NCBI GenBank assembly: GCA_001983455.1
Contig: LJDB01000001.1
Location: forward strand, 1 to 64,000
Source of the DNA: Candidatus Epulonipiscium fishelsonii
GTDB taxonomy: Bacteria > Bacillota > Clostridia > Lachnospirales > Cellulosilyticaceae
Reading direction: 5' to 3'
Length of the DNA stretch: 64,000 nucleotides
Shown here piece after piece: positions 36,966 to 46,235 of the stretch. The translations under genes and the position numbers were made by a program. Position 1 is the first letter of the stretch. Every line of letters starts with the position of its first letter. The notes beneath the pieces were generated by a model. That model searched no databases, was not told the DNA's origin, and was given only the letters and a program-made list of their open reading frames with translations.

Positions 36966-37797
36966 ACTTTATCCATATCCTGTTTTATGGAATGCAAATG
37001 ATGATTATGTAAGTTCAAGTTTTAGCTGTAATATGAATATAGAAAATCAAAAAAAACAAGTTATAGTTAATGTAGAGTTCAACCTTAATAATTCATCCTT
37101 AGAAAAGCTTATACAAAACGGCAAAGCTGAATATGTTGTTCATATAGAAAGCTCTAGCTGTTTTTATCGAACATCAAAAAGTACTTCAGATACCAAAATG
37201 CAGATTACACTTGAAGATAGTAATTTATTAAGTAAAATCGAATTGTCTAGTTTTATAGTAGCTAAAACAGACATTGTTAATTATTCCGACAGGAATTTTA
37301 ATGCAGATTATGCTTGGACTTCATTTAAAATAGAGAAAGGTTCCATATTAGCAATTGGCGAACAATACAGTGCTAACATAGAAAAGGAATTAGAAAGCTT
37401 CTCTAAAATAGAATCTATATTCACAATTTATAGAAAAAATGTAGATGACAATATGACTATGGGTATAGACTTAGATAACAATAAAATCTGTATAGAACTT
37501 AATATTAAAGATTATGATCACTACGTCAATCGTGCTTCTACATGTCCAAATATTCTTAATTCAATTTTAATTTTTCCAACACTAATATATGCCTTTGAAA
37601 GATTAAAAGAAAGTTTTGACGACTATACGGATTACAGCTGGTTAAAATCCATGCAAAATGCATTTAAAAAATACAATTTAAAACTTGACCAAAATACTGT
37701 GAATGAATATACTTCAATAGAATTAGCACAAAAAATAATGCAATTTCCTGTTAGTAAAGCACTTACAGATCTAAATTTTATAGGGGAGGAGGAATAA
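36949..37797 (+). CDS. unknown beta-rich protein of the MORC-like module
   Basis: A 282-residue protein I cannot assign to a named family. The N-terminal half is rich in alternating polar/hydrophobic strands, with YPVLWNANDDYVSSSF and a GKAEYVVHIESSSCFYR stretch that looks like a conserved core; the C-terminal half is helical. There are no membrane segments or recognisable nuclease motifs. It overlaps the ATPase frame by 17 bases and has TGGAGG before ATG36949, so it is translationally tied to that gene. The tight coupling implies the ATPase and this protein work together. Confidence 0.75.
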   Translation: MNIKYKLYPYPVLWNANDDYVSSSFSCNMNIENQKKQVIVNVEFNLNNSSLEKLIQNGKAEYVVHIESSSCFYRTSKSTSDTKMQITLEDSNLLSKIELSSFIVAKTDIVNYSDRNFNADYAWTSFKIEKGSILAIGEQYSANIEKELESFSKIESIFTIYRKNVDDNMTMGIDLDNNKICIELNIKDYDHYVNRASTCPNILNSILIFPTLIYAFERLKESFDDYTDYSWLKSMQNAFKKYNLKLDQNTVNEYTSIELAQKIMQFPVSKALTDLNFIGEEE

Positions 37798-37798
37798 T

Positions 37799-38554
37799 AT
37801 GTATTTTATGAAAGATGAAGCCATTACCTATTTGGAGGCAAATATAGAGCAACATATAGACAACTATGCTGGTGGAAATAAAGATTGGGTAGAAGATGAA
37901 TTTAATAATTATAAAGGTTGTTCACCTTTTATTAAATTTAAAACCAATATTAATATTGATAGTAGTAACATGGATATGTCAAAAGAAACACCCGCACACA
38001 CTGATTATGGAAATGTCAAAATACTTTATATGGCATTAAAAAATATTTCAAACACAGAAGCTGCTGATAAACGATTTTGGATAGGCCTAGCACATAATGA
38101 ATTTTGGGATTACATGCAATATAGAGCTAAACTATCTACGGTTAGATCTGATAAACAAGTTGCCAGAATATATAATAATTACTTTTTTTCCAAAGGTTCC
38201 AAAAAAAGTTTAATATTACATCCATTAGCAAGATTGTGGTGGGTTGGCAGATTGCTATATGATGAAACTTTAGATGATCCATTTCAAGCTCTTGAATATT
38301 TAAAAAATGATTTTACAACTAAAGTGTACACGTTTTTTTCAAGTAATTTTTCAAATAATCCTATTATAGCACGTGCAACTTTGAATGCAGTAAGCTATAT
38401 TGATACCAATGTACAAAAAGTAAGCAGAGAAAATTATCAAGAAATTATACGTTATGTTAATATATTAAGTGGAACAACAATTTTAGACTACTTGCCTGAA
38501 GAAGAACTTAAATTAAAAATCATTCACCACTATTGTGCACTACATAATTTGTAA
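37799..38554 (+). CDS. DUF6339-like protein of the MORC-like module
   Basis: A 251-residue, mostly helical soluble protein. The segment FFSKGSKKSLILHPLARLWW, together with RFWIGLAHNEFW and YDETLDDPF, matches what I remember of DUF6339; this is recall, not a search result. The biochemical role is unknown. AGGAGG precedes ATG37799, one base after the previous stop. It is the last gene of the three-gene unit and is followed by a bidirectional terminator, so the module is self-contained. Confidence 0.7.
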   Translation: MYFMKDEAITYLEANIEQHIDNYAGGNKDWVEDEFNNYKGCSPFIKFKTNINIDSSNMDMSKETPAHTDYGNVKILYMALKNISNTEAADKRFWIGLAHNEFWDYMQYRAKLSTVRSDKQVARIYNNYFFSKGSKKSLILHPLARLWWVGRLLYDETLDDPFQALEYLKNDFTTKVYTFFSSNFSNNPIIARATLNAVSYIDTNVQKVSRENYQEIIRYVNILSGTTILDYLPEEELKLKIIHHYCALHNL

Positions 38555-38592
38555 AAAATATAAGGGAGCGTTTGTGCACTCCCTTATATTTT
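38555..38592. terminator. bidirectional terminator
   Basis: AAAATATAAGGGAG / CTCCCTTATATTTT, a 14-bp stem with a ten-base loop and A/T tails on both sides, between the convergent MORC-like module and the glycerate kinase gene. Confidence 0.88.
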
Positions 38593-38597
38593 CTATA

Positions 38598-39734
38598 TTA
38601 AAATGTTTTAATTAAATTGAAAACTTGTTCAACAGTAGCAACCATATTTCTGTGTGCATTGGCGTTATCCATTGCGTCTTCTAAAGATATTGCCGCATTT
38701 ACAATTGGAAAATATGCGTCAATTCCTTCTCTATTGCATTCAGTTGCATCATCTGCCGTACATCCTGCAAATGCTAACACTTTCTTACTATACTTTTTCC
38801 CTAGTTTTGCAACACCAATTGGTGCTTTACCCATAGCTGTTTGATTATCCAATCTACCTTCACCAGTAATAACTATATCAACATCTTTAATTTTATCTTC
38901 AAGTTTAATTTCTTCAAGAATAATTTGCACCCCAGACTTAAGCGTAGCATTTAAAAATGTCAAGAAACCAAAACCCAAGCCTCCAGCAGCTCCAACTCCA
39001 GGAACTTTTGAGTTATCAACTCCGAACGTTTTTTCACAAATATTTGCAAAGTTAATCATGCCTGCGTCCAACCTAGTAAACAATTCGGGAGTTACACCCT
39101 TTTGAGGACCATATATTGCAGTTGCTCCTCTTTCTCCATATAAAGGATTGTTTACGTCACAAGCAATTTTGAAGTTGCATTCGTCTAGTTCTTTAATTTT
39201 ATTTTTAGTTTCTATAAATGCTATTTTTTCTAGGGCTTCTCCACCTTGACCAACTGGGTTTTTATTTTCGTCTAGGAACTCAAATCCTAGAGCTTGCAGC
39301 ATCCCTATTCCACCGTCATTTGTAGCACTACCGCCTATTCCTACAATAAAATTTCTACAATTATGGCTAATTGCCTCTTTTATCATTTCTCCAACTCCAA
39401 AAGTTGTAGTTTTTAAAGGGTCTTTTTCAGCAGCTGAAATTAATGTTATGCCAGACGCTTCCGCCATTTCCATTATAGCAGTGTTTGAGTTTTCTAATAT
39501 ACCATAAGTAGCAATTACCTCCTTCAAAAGAGGTCCTTTTACTTTAATTTGTTTTTTTACTCCGTTCATTCCCTCAACTAGTGCTTCTACCGTTCCTTCT
39601 CCACCATCAGCCAGAGGCATAACGTCCACTTGTGCATCTTTATAAACTTTCAAAATTCCTTCTTTAACTGCATTTCCAGCCTCCATTGAACTTAGGCTTC
39701 CTTTGAATGAATCTACCGACACTAATACTTTCAT
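38598..39734 (-). CDS. glycerate kinase (GlxK/GarK family)
   Basis: A 378-residue kinase that phosphorylates glycerate, usually to 2-phosphoglycerate in this family. Diagnostic segments: MKVLVSVDSFKGSLSS at the start, LADGGEGT, GIGGSATNDGGIGMLQALG, GAAGGLGFG and ITGEGRLDNQTAMGKAP. Full family length. AGGGGAA precedes ATG39734. It appears to be monocistronic, with its own terminator shared with the convergent module. Confidence 0.94.
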   Translation of the reverse strand: MKVLVSVDSFKGSLSSMEAGNAVKEGILKVYKDAQVDVMPLADGGEGTVEALVEGMNGVKKQIKVKGPLLKEVIATYGILENSNTAIMEMAEASGITLISAAEKDPLKTTTFGVGEMIKEAISHNCRNFIVGIGGSATNDGGIGMLQALGFEFLDENKNPVGQGGEALEKIAFIETKNKIKELDECNFKIACDVNNPLYGERGATAIYGPQKGVTPELFTRLDAGMINFANICEKTFGVDNSKVPGVGAAGGLGFGFLTFLNATLKSGVQIILEEIKLEDKIKDVDIVITGEGRLDNQTAMGKAPIGVAKLGKKYSKKVLAFAGCTADDATECNREGIDAYFPIVNAAISLEDAMDNANAHRNMVATVEQVFNLIKTF

Positions 39735-39823
39735 TAAGTTTCCCCTATCTTTAATATTATTTTTTTAGTAAATATATTTTATCACTACATTAAGTATTTT
39801 ATCCGTTATTTACTATATAATAC

Positions 39824-41131
39824 TTAATCTTGCTCTGGACGTGGATGCTCTTGAAATTGGATAATTCTTGGCATATAATACGTTTCAGGATTTGGAACAA
39901 TGTTACTTGCCTGAATTGTAGGTGTTGACCAACTTTGTACATATGTATTTGAATTACTTGGAAGTCTAACTTCAGATATAGATTCATCAAAATAATAATA
40001 TACTACCGATTCTATAGGATATTTAATATCCTTTACACGTTGCAACGTAAGTGGATTAAGTGGCTCCCCCACTTTTATAGAGGTATCATCAACTTCATAA
40101 TGCAAATGTTTGCCATTACTGCTTCCTGTGTTACCCATATATCCAAGATGTGTTCCTGCTTGTACTCTGTCCCCAACTTTTACTAGTGGTAAGTTGATCA
40201 TATGCATATATTCATATTGAAGACCATCATCTCCTATTATACGCACCCAATTTCCAGCAGTTGATTCATACTCAGAGCGAGTAACTACGCCTCCAACTGT
40301 TGCTACAATTTTTAAATTTGGTGTATCACTACCCATTTTTAAATAATCACCAAAATCTATGCCGTTATGATTTCTTGTTCCATATGCTTGTGAATATCCT
40401 ACACCAGCTGTTAGCAATATTTCTCCTTTTCCAAATATTTCATTTCCTTCAATAGGAAATGGTTGCAATATTGCACTTGGATCCATTTCAAGAAGCTGAC
40501 TATATACTGGTTCATTAAGGCTAAACCCATTTACAAGAATTTCCTCATCTTCAATAACTTCAATAACAATGCGAGTCATATCATTGTCTAGATCGGCAGT
40601 TGCTTCAACATAATATATTCCCGCCTTATTAAGCTTTATGCTTCCGTATATAGGACCATTTATTGCTACTTCAAATATGTTCCACTCAATTTTTCCTTCT
40701 GTTTCCCATTCGTTTAATGTTTCTATATCTTCAATACTGTTCGGTATTTCTTCCGCACTATAAATTAATCCGTTATTTATATTTTCATATGAGATTTCTT
40801 CTTCTATGTTTAAGTTACCATCCAGTTCTCCTACAAAAAAATTATTCACTTCTCCAACAAGATTAATTTCTGTCCCCTTATATACTTGAATATATTTCGT
40901 CGGGATAGTTTCGTTAACAATATATATATCTATAGCCGAATTTGGAGCTACATCAGAGATGTACACACCAGTTTGTACATTATTGTCCTTAATAACATGA
41001 ATATAATCACCTGCGGTATATCCGCTAATTGTTTTTATATTCGTATCAGCTTTTATATATTGTGACATTAATGTAATACCACCCACTATAAATAAATAAG
41101 TAGTTATCATACGTTTGTAGCTCAATTTCAA
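39824..41131 (-). CDS. secreted/anchored M23 (LytM-type) peptidase
   Basis: A 435-residue protein that probably cleaves peptidoglycan cross-bridges outside the cell. The N-terminal signal or anchor is a basic start followed by a hydrophobic stretch (about 9-25). The M23 domain (about 250-385) has the zinc ligands His and Asp in NHNGIDFGD and the HLHYEV motif, preceded by GYMGNTGSSNGKHLH. The middle region is beta-rich and of unknown type. The start is uncertain: TTG41131 is three bases after AGGAGTGA, and a TTG at 41125 is better spaced. No obvious operon partners. Confidence 0.88.
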   Translation of the reverse strand: MKLSYKRMITTYLFIVGGITLMSQYIKADTNIKTISGYTAGDYIHVIKDNNVQTGVYISDVAPNSAIDIYIVNETIPTKYIQVYKGTEINLVGEVNNFFVGELDGNLNIEEEISYENINNGLIYSAEEIPNSIEDIETLNEWETEGKIEWNIFEVAINGPIYGSIKLNKAGIYYVEATADLDNDMTRIVIEVIEDEEILVNGFSLNEPVYSQLLEMDPSAILQPFPIEGNEIFGKGEILLTAGVGYSQAYGTRNHNGIDFGDYLKMGSDTPNLKIVATVGGVVTRSEYESTAGNWVRIIGDDGLQYEYMHMINLPLVKVGDRVQAGTHLGYMGNTGSSNGKHLHYEVDDTSIKVGEPLNPLTLQRVKDIKYPIESVVYYYFDESISEVRLPSNSNTYVQSWSTPTIQASNIVPNPETYYMPRIIQFQEHPRPEQD

Positions 41132-41315
41132 TCACTCCTATGTTAAGTAAAATTTATTATTTTATGCAATTACTATGTTGTTAATACTACTTCATTTGTT
41201 ACATTTTAAATTTATAAATAAGTTGTTAATTTTTATATCATGTATAATTATAATGCTAAAGTCCATAAATTTCAAGTTTTTATTCGCCATATCAATATAA
41301 ATATAGAAATATTTT

Positions 41316-41660
41316 TTAAAAAACTATTAAAAATACTCCCCTCATCTGTATGCAAAAGAAACTACACATTGTTTTTTGACTTTCTATATATTTTTTTATT
41401 GTTTCGCTTGAAACTTCTCCCGAAGTAGAAACAAAATAATTTCTTGTCCATAATCCAGGCATTTTTGATAATTCTATAAATTCTACGCCTATACCTAGGA
41501 CAAAATACAAAATGATAATTTATTAATGACACAGTTGTTGTAGTTATTCTATATTTATTCATATTTTGAGCATATCAGAAACAATGTATGTTGTCAAAAT
41601 ATAAAAATACAAAATAATAGGGCTTATATCCCACCCATAAATGAGTGGACTTTACGCCCT
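41316..41660 (-). mobile_element. IS200/IS605-family remnant
   Basis: Two short overlapping frames on the minus strand read as pieces of an IS200-type TnpA: NYHFVFCPRYRRRI (about 41470-41530) and, in another frame, LWTRNYFVSTSGEVSSETIKKYIESQK. The latter includes the catalytic tyrosine region. The middle, with the HUH motif, is gone and the frame is broken, so it cannot encode an active transposase. A subterminal hairpin resembling IS605-family ends (CCACCCATAAATGAGTGG) lies at about 41634-41650. Confidence 0.72.
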
Positions 41661-41667
41661 TTGGTGT

Positions 41668-41701
41668 AAAAAAGGCCTCCATTTTAGATAGAGGCTTTTT
41701 C
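41668..41701. terminator. terminator
   Basis: GCCTC / GAGGC with A-rich and T-rich flanks (about six A before, five T after), terminator-like in both directions. It lies after the stop of the small cysteine-rich gene on the minus strand. Confidence 0.72.
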
Positions 41702-41727
41702 ATTATATGATTTAAGGCTTGGCAACC

Positions 41728-41850
41728 TTATTTTTTTGAATTTTTTAATTTTTGGCAAGCAGTCTGGCTATCTTTGTGATTTTCTTGACATGCTTTACAA
41801 TTTCCATGATTAGGACAATCGTATGTACAAACACAATTTGGATTTATCAT
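41728..41850 (-). CDS. tiny cysteine-rich protein (DUF6485-like)
   Basis: A 40-residue ORF with an SD-like AAGGG before ATG41850. It encodes six cysteines (positions 6, 8, 12, 18, 21 and 32) in the order CVCTYDCPNHGNCKACQENH. This resembles the small clostridial proteins with a C-x-C-x3-C-x5-C-x2-C pattern that I recall as DUF6485. The normal family C-terminus (often ending LPACF) is replaced here by a lysine-rich tail, possibly frameshifted at an A7 run. It probably binds a metal; the role is unknown. Confidence 0.62.
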   Translation of the reverse strand: MINPNCVCTYDCPNHGNCKACQENHKDSQTACQKLKNSKK

Positions 41851-41921
41851 TTTAATTGCACCCTTTCAATTTAATAATATTCACTCATTAGTTTAATACA
41901 TCTTTCGTATAAAGTCAACGA

Positions 41922-43895
41922 CTATATTTTAAAGTTATTTAGCTGACATTTTAAATTTTCTGCTTCACTTGCAAGTTCTTGACTTATTGCTACATTTTCT
42001 TGTGATATAGCAGAGCTTTCTTCAACTCTAGCTCCTAGGACTTCTGTTCCATCAAGCAATTTTTGTATAAATGATTTTTGCATCGAACTATTTTGAGCAA
42101 TGATTTCTGATACACTAGCAGTTTTTTCAATGGATGCAACAATTTCATCAAATGTCATTGATGTTAGCTCTACCATTTTTTCTCCTTCTCGTACAGTATT
42201 TAAGTTTTCTAAAAGTATGTCATCAATTAATTTAACAGTTTCTCCTGTTTTCATAGCTAATTGTCTTACCTCTGAGGCTACAACACCAAATCCTTTGCCA
42301 GCCTCTCCAGCACGTGCAGATTCAATGGCAGCATTAAGTGCCAATATATTTGTTTGTTGAGCTAATTCATCAATAACCATAATAACTTCAGCAATGTTCT
42401 TCGTTGTTTCACTTATACTGTTCATTGAAACTATCATTCCTTGCATAAATTCTTTTCCAGTGACTGTTTTTTTGGTCATTTCTGTAATAGTTTCACTAGC
42501 TTTAGAAATAGCATCTATATTTTCTGAAATATTATTTGTAATTTCTTTCGTAGTTAATTTAAAATCATCCAATAAAACTATTTGATCTGTTGTATATTGA
42601 GCCAAATTTTCCGCTGCTTTTACAAGTTGTATTGAGCCATGATTTACTTCTTGAGTAGATTGAGCACTAGTTTTTATTAGAGCAGATAATGATATAGAGA
42701 TATTCTTCATAGAATCTTGGATAGGCTTAAAATCTCCAATATAGTCATAGTCTTCTTCATTATTTAAGGTAAAATCTCCTTTTGCAAACTTGTCCAATAT
42801 ATAAGAAATATCTCTAATATATATATTTAGAGTGTTTGAAATTGCTTCTACAGAATGTACTAAAATTTCTATTTCTTTAGTTTCTATAGGTACATTTATT
42901 TCATCAGTATGCAAATATCCATCTTTTAGGTTTTCCAAAATCATTGAAATATCATTTATTGGGTTAATATACCTATTGTTAACCCTTTTTATTAATATAT
43001 GTATCAATAAAATTGTGGCTATAAATAATATAATTGCCTTGATGCATTGAGTTAAAATGTCATATGTTATATGTCTAGTTGGTTGAATAGAAACAATTCT
43101 CCAAGTTGTTTCATTAATCGGGTATTGTATACCATATGCTCTGTCTCCAGCTGAAGTTTTAACAATATGAATTGTCTGGAGCTCATTTGTTGCCAATGCC
43201 GTATAGTCCCCTTCATTGTTTGTTATATCTAGGACTTTTTCATCTGTGGGATTATATTGTTCATCAGGGTGCATTAAAAGTTGTAAAGCTTCATTAACCA
43301 CAAAAACATACCTTCCATTATCTTCAGAATATGTTGAAAGCATTTGCGAAACATTTTCAAGCCCTATTTCACAAGTCAATACTCCAAGCAACTCTCCATT
43401 TTTATCCCTAATCGTACGTGAAGTGGTCACACTCATCTGGTTTAAAGCAGGAGAAAAATATGGATCTCCAAACACAACTTGTCCATCAGCCTCAACAGCT
43501 TCTTTATACCATGAACTTTGTGTTACTACATAGTCATCTTCAAGCAACGTTCCTATTGTATCAAAATATTCATTAGTAGTTTCTCTTACAAACCCAATAT
43601 TTTCAATATCTTCATCCGTATATTTCATTAAACCAACTTTAAAAATTTCGTTATTATCAGGTATTCCTTTGCGTTCCATTTCCCTAGCTAGTATATCAAC
43701 TAATGTTCTCTTTTCAGCCAGCCAAGTTTCAAATTTTGAAGCAGTTATTTGGGCAGACATATTTGCATAAGTCTTTGCTTCTTCAGTCAACAAAGCATTT
43801 GTATTTAATAAATTTGCTCCATTCTCTATGAGTAAAATCATACCTATAACACCAAAAAAAGTATTTTTAATTTTTTGCGATAATGGTTGTTTCAT
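41922..43895 (-). CDS. methyl-accepting chemotaxis protein 1
   Basis: A 657-residue chemoreceptor. TM1 (about 8-30), an extracellular double-Cache sensor (about 31-265), TM2 (about 270-295), a HAMP region, a second HAMP-like linker and the signalling coiled coil. The conserved hairpin tip is [20 protein letters not shown] followed by [20 protein letters not shown] precedes ATG43895; an upstream extension of 11 residues lacks an SD. It senses a small extracellular ligand and signals to CheA/CheW. It is the most divergent of three adjacent paralogues. Confidence 0.93.
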   Translation of the reverse strand: MKQPLSQKIKNTFFGVIGMILLIENGANLLNTNALLTEEAKTYANMSAQITASKFETWLAEKRTLVDILAREMERKGIPDNNEIFKVGLMKYTDEDIENIGFVRETTNEYFDTIGTLLEDDYVVTQSSWYKEAVEADGQVVFGDPYFSPALNQMSVTTSRTIRDKNGELLGVLTCEIGLENVSQMLSTYSEDNGRYVFVVNEALQLLMHPDEQYNPTDEKVLDITNNEGDYTALATNELQTIHIVKTSAGDRAYGIQYPINETTWRIVSIQPTRHITYDILTQCIKAIILFIATILLIHILIKRVNNRYINPINDISMILENLKDGYLHTDEINVPIETKEIEILVHSVEAISNTLNIYIRDISYILDKFAKGDFTLNNEEDYDYIGDFKPIQDSMKNISISLSALIKTSAQSTQEVNHGSIQLVKAAENLAQYTTDQIVLLDDFKLTTKEITNNISENIDAISKASETITEMTKKTVTGKEFMQGMIVSMNSISETTKNIAEVIMVIDELAQQTNILALNAAIESARAGEAGKGFGVVASEVRQLAMKTGETVKLIDDILLENLNTVREGEKMVELTSMTFDEIVASIEKTASVSEIIAQNSSMQKSFIQKLLDGTEVLGARVEESSAISQENVAISQELASEAENLKCQLNNFKI

Positions 43896-43932
43896 AATTA
43901 TAACCTCCCTTGAAAAATAGTATAACACTAGA

Positions 43933-43968
43933 TATCACCTATATCTATATTATTGGATATAGGTGATA
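43933..43968. terminator. 13-bp hairpin between chemoreceptor genes
   Basis: TATCACCTATATC / GATATAGGTGATA, a perfect 13-bp stem with a ten-base loop, between chemoreceptors 1 and 2. Without a T-tract it may terminate weakly or serve as an operator. Confidence 0.6.
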
Positions 43969-44018
43969 TACAAAAATCTATCTGTTTAAGAACAAAATAT
44001 AAGTACTATACTTACTCC

Positions 44019-45992
44019 TTATATTTTAAATTGATTTAATTGATTTTTTAATTCATCTGCTTGACTTGCAAGCTCTTGGCTTATAGCTACATTTTCTTGA
44101 GATATTGATGAACTTCCTTCAACTTTTGCAGCTAAGTTTGTAGTTCCCTCAACCAGTTTCTCTACAAATACTTTTTGGCTTGCACTATTCTTTTTAATAG
44201 TTTTAGAAGCTTCTGATGTTTTGTTAACAGATTTCATTATATTTTCAAGGGCCTCTGAAGTGAACTCTACCATATCTTCACCTTTTTTTACACTCATCAA
44301 ACTTTCTGAAATCATATTATTAATTTCTTTAACTATTTCTCCTGTTTTTATAGACAAATCTCTAACTTCCGAAGCCACAACTGCAAATCCTTTTCCAGCC
44401 TCTCCAGCACGTGCAGATTCAATAGCTGCATTAAGTGCTAATATATTCGTCTGTTGAGCTAAATTATCTATAATCATAATAACTTCTGATATTTTCTGAG
44501 TTGTGCTACTAATACTTTTCATTGAAGTTATCATATCTTTCATAGACTGTTTTCCGATTTCAGCTTTTTGAGTTACTTCTACAATAAGATCATTTGAATG
44601 AGAAATTTCAGTGATATTTTCTAAAATATTAGTAGTAATTTCTTCAGTAGTATTTTTAAAATCTTCTAATAAAGAAACTTGTTCCAACGTATAATTTGAT
44701 AAATTTTCTGCAGAAAGTGCTATTTGTTTTGCACCGTGTTGAACTTCCTCCGCAGAGTTAGTACTGCTTCTTAAAAGCTTAGTTAATGCTGTTGAAATAT
44801 TTTGCATCGAAGTTTGAATAGCTTTAAAATCTCCAATATATTCTTGATTAACAGCAAATGTAAAATCTCCATCAGCAAATTTACCAAGACAATATGAAAT
44901 GTCTCCAATATATCCTTTAAAGGCTTCTGATATGCTTTCTACAGAATGCAAAAGTACGTTTATCTCTTCGGCATCACTTGAATTATTTGTTACATGGATT
45001 TGTAAATTTCCTTCTTTAATATTTTTTAAAGCTTCTGCTACTTCAGTAATTGGAACAATATATTTTTTGTTGAATATATTAATTGCTACCCATACCAATG
45101 ATTGTGAAACTATTACTGTTATAATTAGTCTAATTAATTCCATTAAAAGTTGCACTGTAACGTTTTTAGTTGGATAATTTGAGATAAGTGTCCAATCAGT
45201 ATTTGCTATTGGATACATTGCATTATATACTTTGTCCCCATCTCTAGTTACACATTTTTGTATAGTTTTTAATTCTGAAGTTAATACATCCTCATAATCA
45301 CCTTCTAATTTATTAATATTATCTTTTGTTGGATTTGCTTCTTCCAATGGATGAATCAAAATTTCAGCATCACCATTAATTACCATCATATAACTTCCAT
45401 CATCACCTGAAGAATATTGATTTATCAGGTTTCTCGCAGTTGTTAATTGTGTTTCACTAGTTAATACTCCTATAAGATTACCATTTTTGTCCTCAATTGT
45501 TTTTGAAACAGTCAGTACCATAGCATCCGCTCCTACAGAGTAAAATGGCTCTCCAATAGTAATGTTTCCTCTGTTTGCTACTGCACCTTTATACCAATCA
45601 CGTTCAGATGCAATAAAAGTTTCGTCTGGTACAAAATTCCCAGTATAAATAAAGTTATCATTGGTTTCTCTAGCAAAACAAAAAGATACTAAGTCGGCTC
45701 CTAATTCTTCTTCTAATTGTTGTTGTAAATATGCTCTAAATTCAGCATTATCTTCTGGTATACCTTTAATTTCTAATTCATTTGCGAGAGTATTTACTAC
45801 AGATATTTTTTCTTGTAACCATTTTTCAAATGATTGAGTAGCCGCTTCAGAACTCATATGTACGTAATCAGTAGCTTCCTCTTGAAATAAGTTGTATATA
45901 CTTATAATTTGAATAATGTTGTTTATAAGTAAAATCACCCCCATCAATACACCAAAAATAATTTGGATTTTCCTAGCTAATTTTTGTTTCAT
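44019..45992 (-). CDS. methyl-accepting chemotaxis protein 2
   Basis: A 657-residue paralogue of its two neighbours, with the same order: TM1, double-Cache sensor, TM2, HAMP, linker ([18 protein letters not shown]), signalling domain with [20 protein letters not shown]. The signalling half is very close to receptor 3, while the sensor halves differ, so the ligands should differ. AAGGGGG precedes ATG45992. It has its own promoter (46044-46072), nearly identical to that of receptor 3. Confidence 0.94.
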   Translation of the reverse strand: MKQKLARKIQIIFGVLMGVILLINNIIQIISIYNLFQEEATDYVHMSSEAATQSFEKWLQEKISVVNTLANELEIKGIPEDNAEFRAYLQQQLEEELGADLVSFCFARETNDNFIYTGNFVPDETFIASERDWYKGAVANRGNITIGEPFYSVGADAMVLTVSKTIEDKNGNLIGVLTSETQLTTARNLINQYSSGDDGSYMMVINGDAEILIHPLEEANPTKDNINKLEGDYEDVLTSELKTIQKCVTRDGDKVYNAMYPIANTDWTLISNYPTKNVTVQLLMELIRLIITVIVSQSLVWVAINIFNKKYIVPITEVAEALKNIKEGNLQIHVTNNSSDAEEINVLLHSVESISEAFKGYIGDISYCLGKFADGDFTFAVNQEYIGDFKAIQTSMQNISTALTKLLRSSTNSAEEVQHGAKQIALSAENLSNYTLEQVSLLEDFKNTTEEITTNILENITEISHSNDLIVEVTQKAEIGKQSMKDMITSMKSISSTTQKISEVIMIIDNLAQQTNILALNAAIESARAGEAGKGFAVVASEVRDLSIKTGEIVKEINNMISESLMSVKKGEDMVEFTSEALENIMKSVNKTSEASKTIKKNSASQKVFVEKLVEGTTNLAAKVEGSSSISQENVAISQELASQADELKNQLNQFKI

Positions 45993-46043
45993 AAATATTT
46001 CCCCCTTAAAAACTTTATCTATATATTTTTAACGTACAGTAAT

Positions 46044-46072
46044 ATTTTATAATATAATCAATTAAAATACAA
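46044..46072 (-). promoter_or_regulatory. promoter of chemoreceptor 2
   Basis: On the minus strand TTGTAT (46072-46067), a 17-base spacer and TAAAAT (46049-46044). The spacer is almost the same as in the promoter of receptor 3, so the promoter was duplicated with the gene. Confidence 0.7.
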
Positions 46073-46190
46073 GTAAAAAGATCAAGTAAAAAGATTATTT
46101 TTATATAAATTAAACTATGTAGTGTCCTAAATTTTTTTAGCATTGTATTATTTATCTAAAATAAATATAGTATTAATAGATATAAAAGCT

Positions 46191-46225
46191 AAAAAAAAGG
46201 ACGGAAAATCTTTGACTTTCCATCC
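46191..46225 (-). terminator. terminator of chemoreceptor 3
   Basis: GGATGGAAA / TTTCCGTCC (minus strand, one mismatch) followed by eight T residues, ten bases after the stop codon. Confidence 0.88.
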
Positions 46226-46235
46226 TCTTATCATA

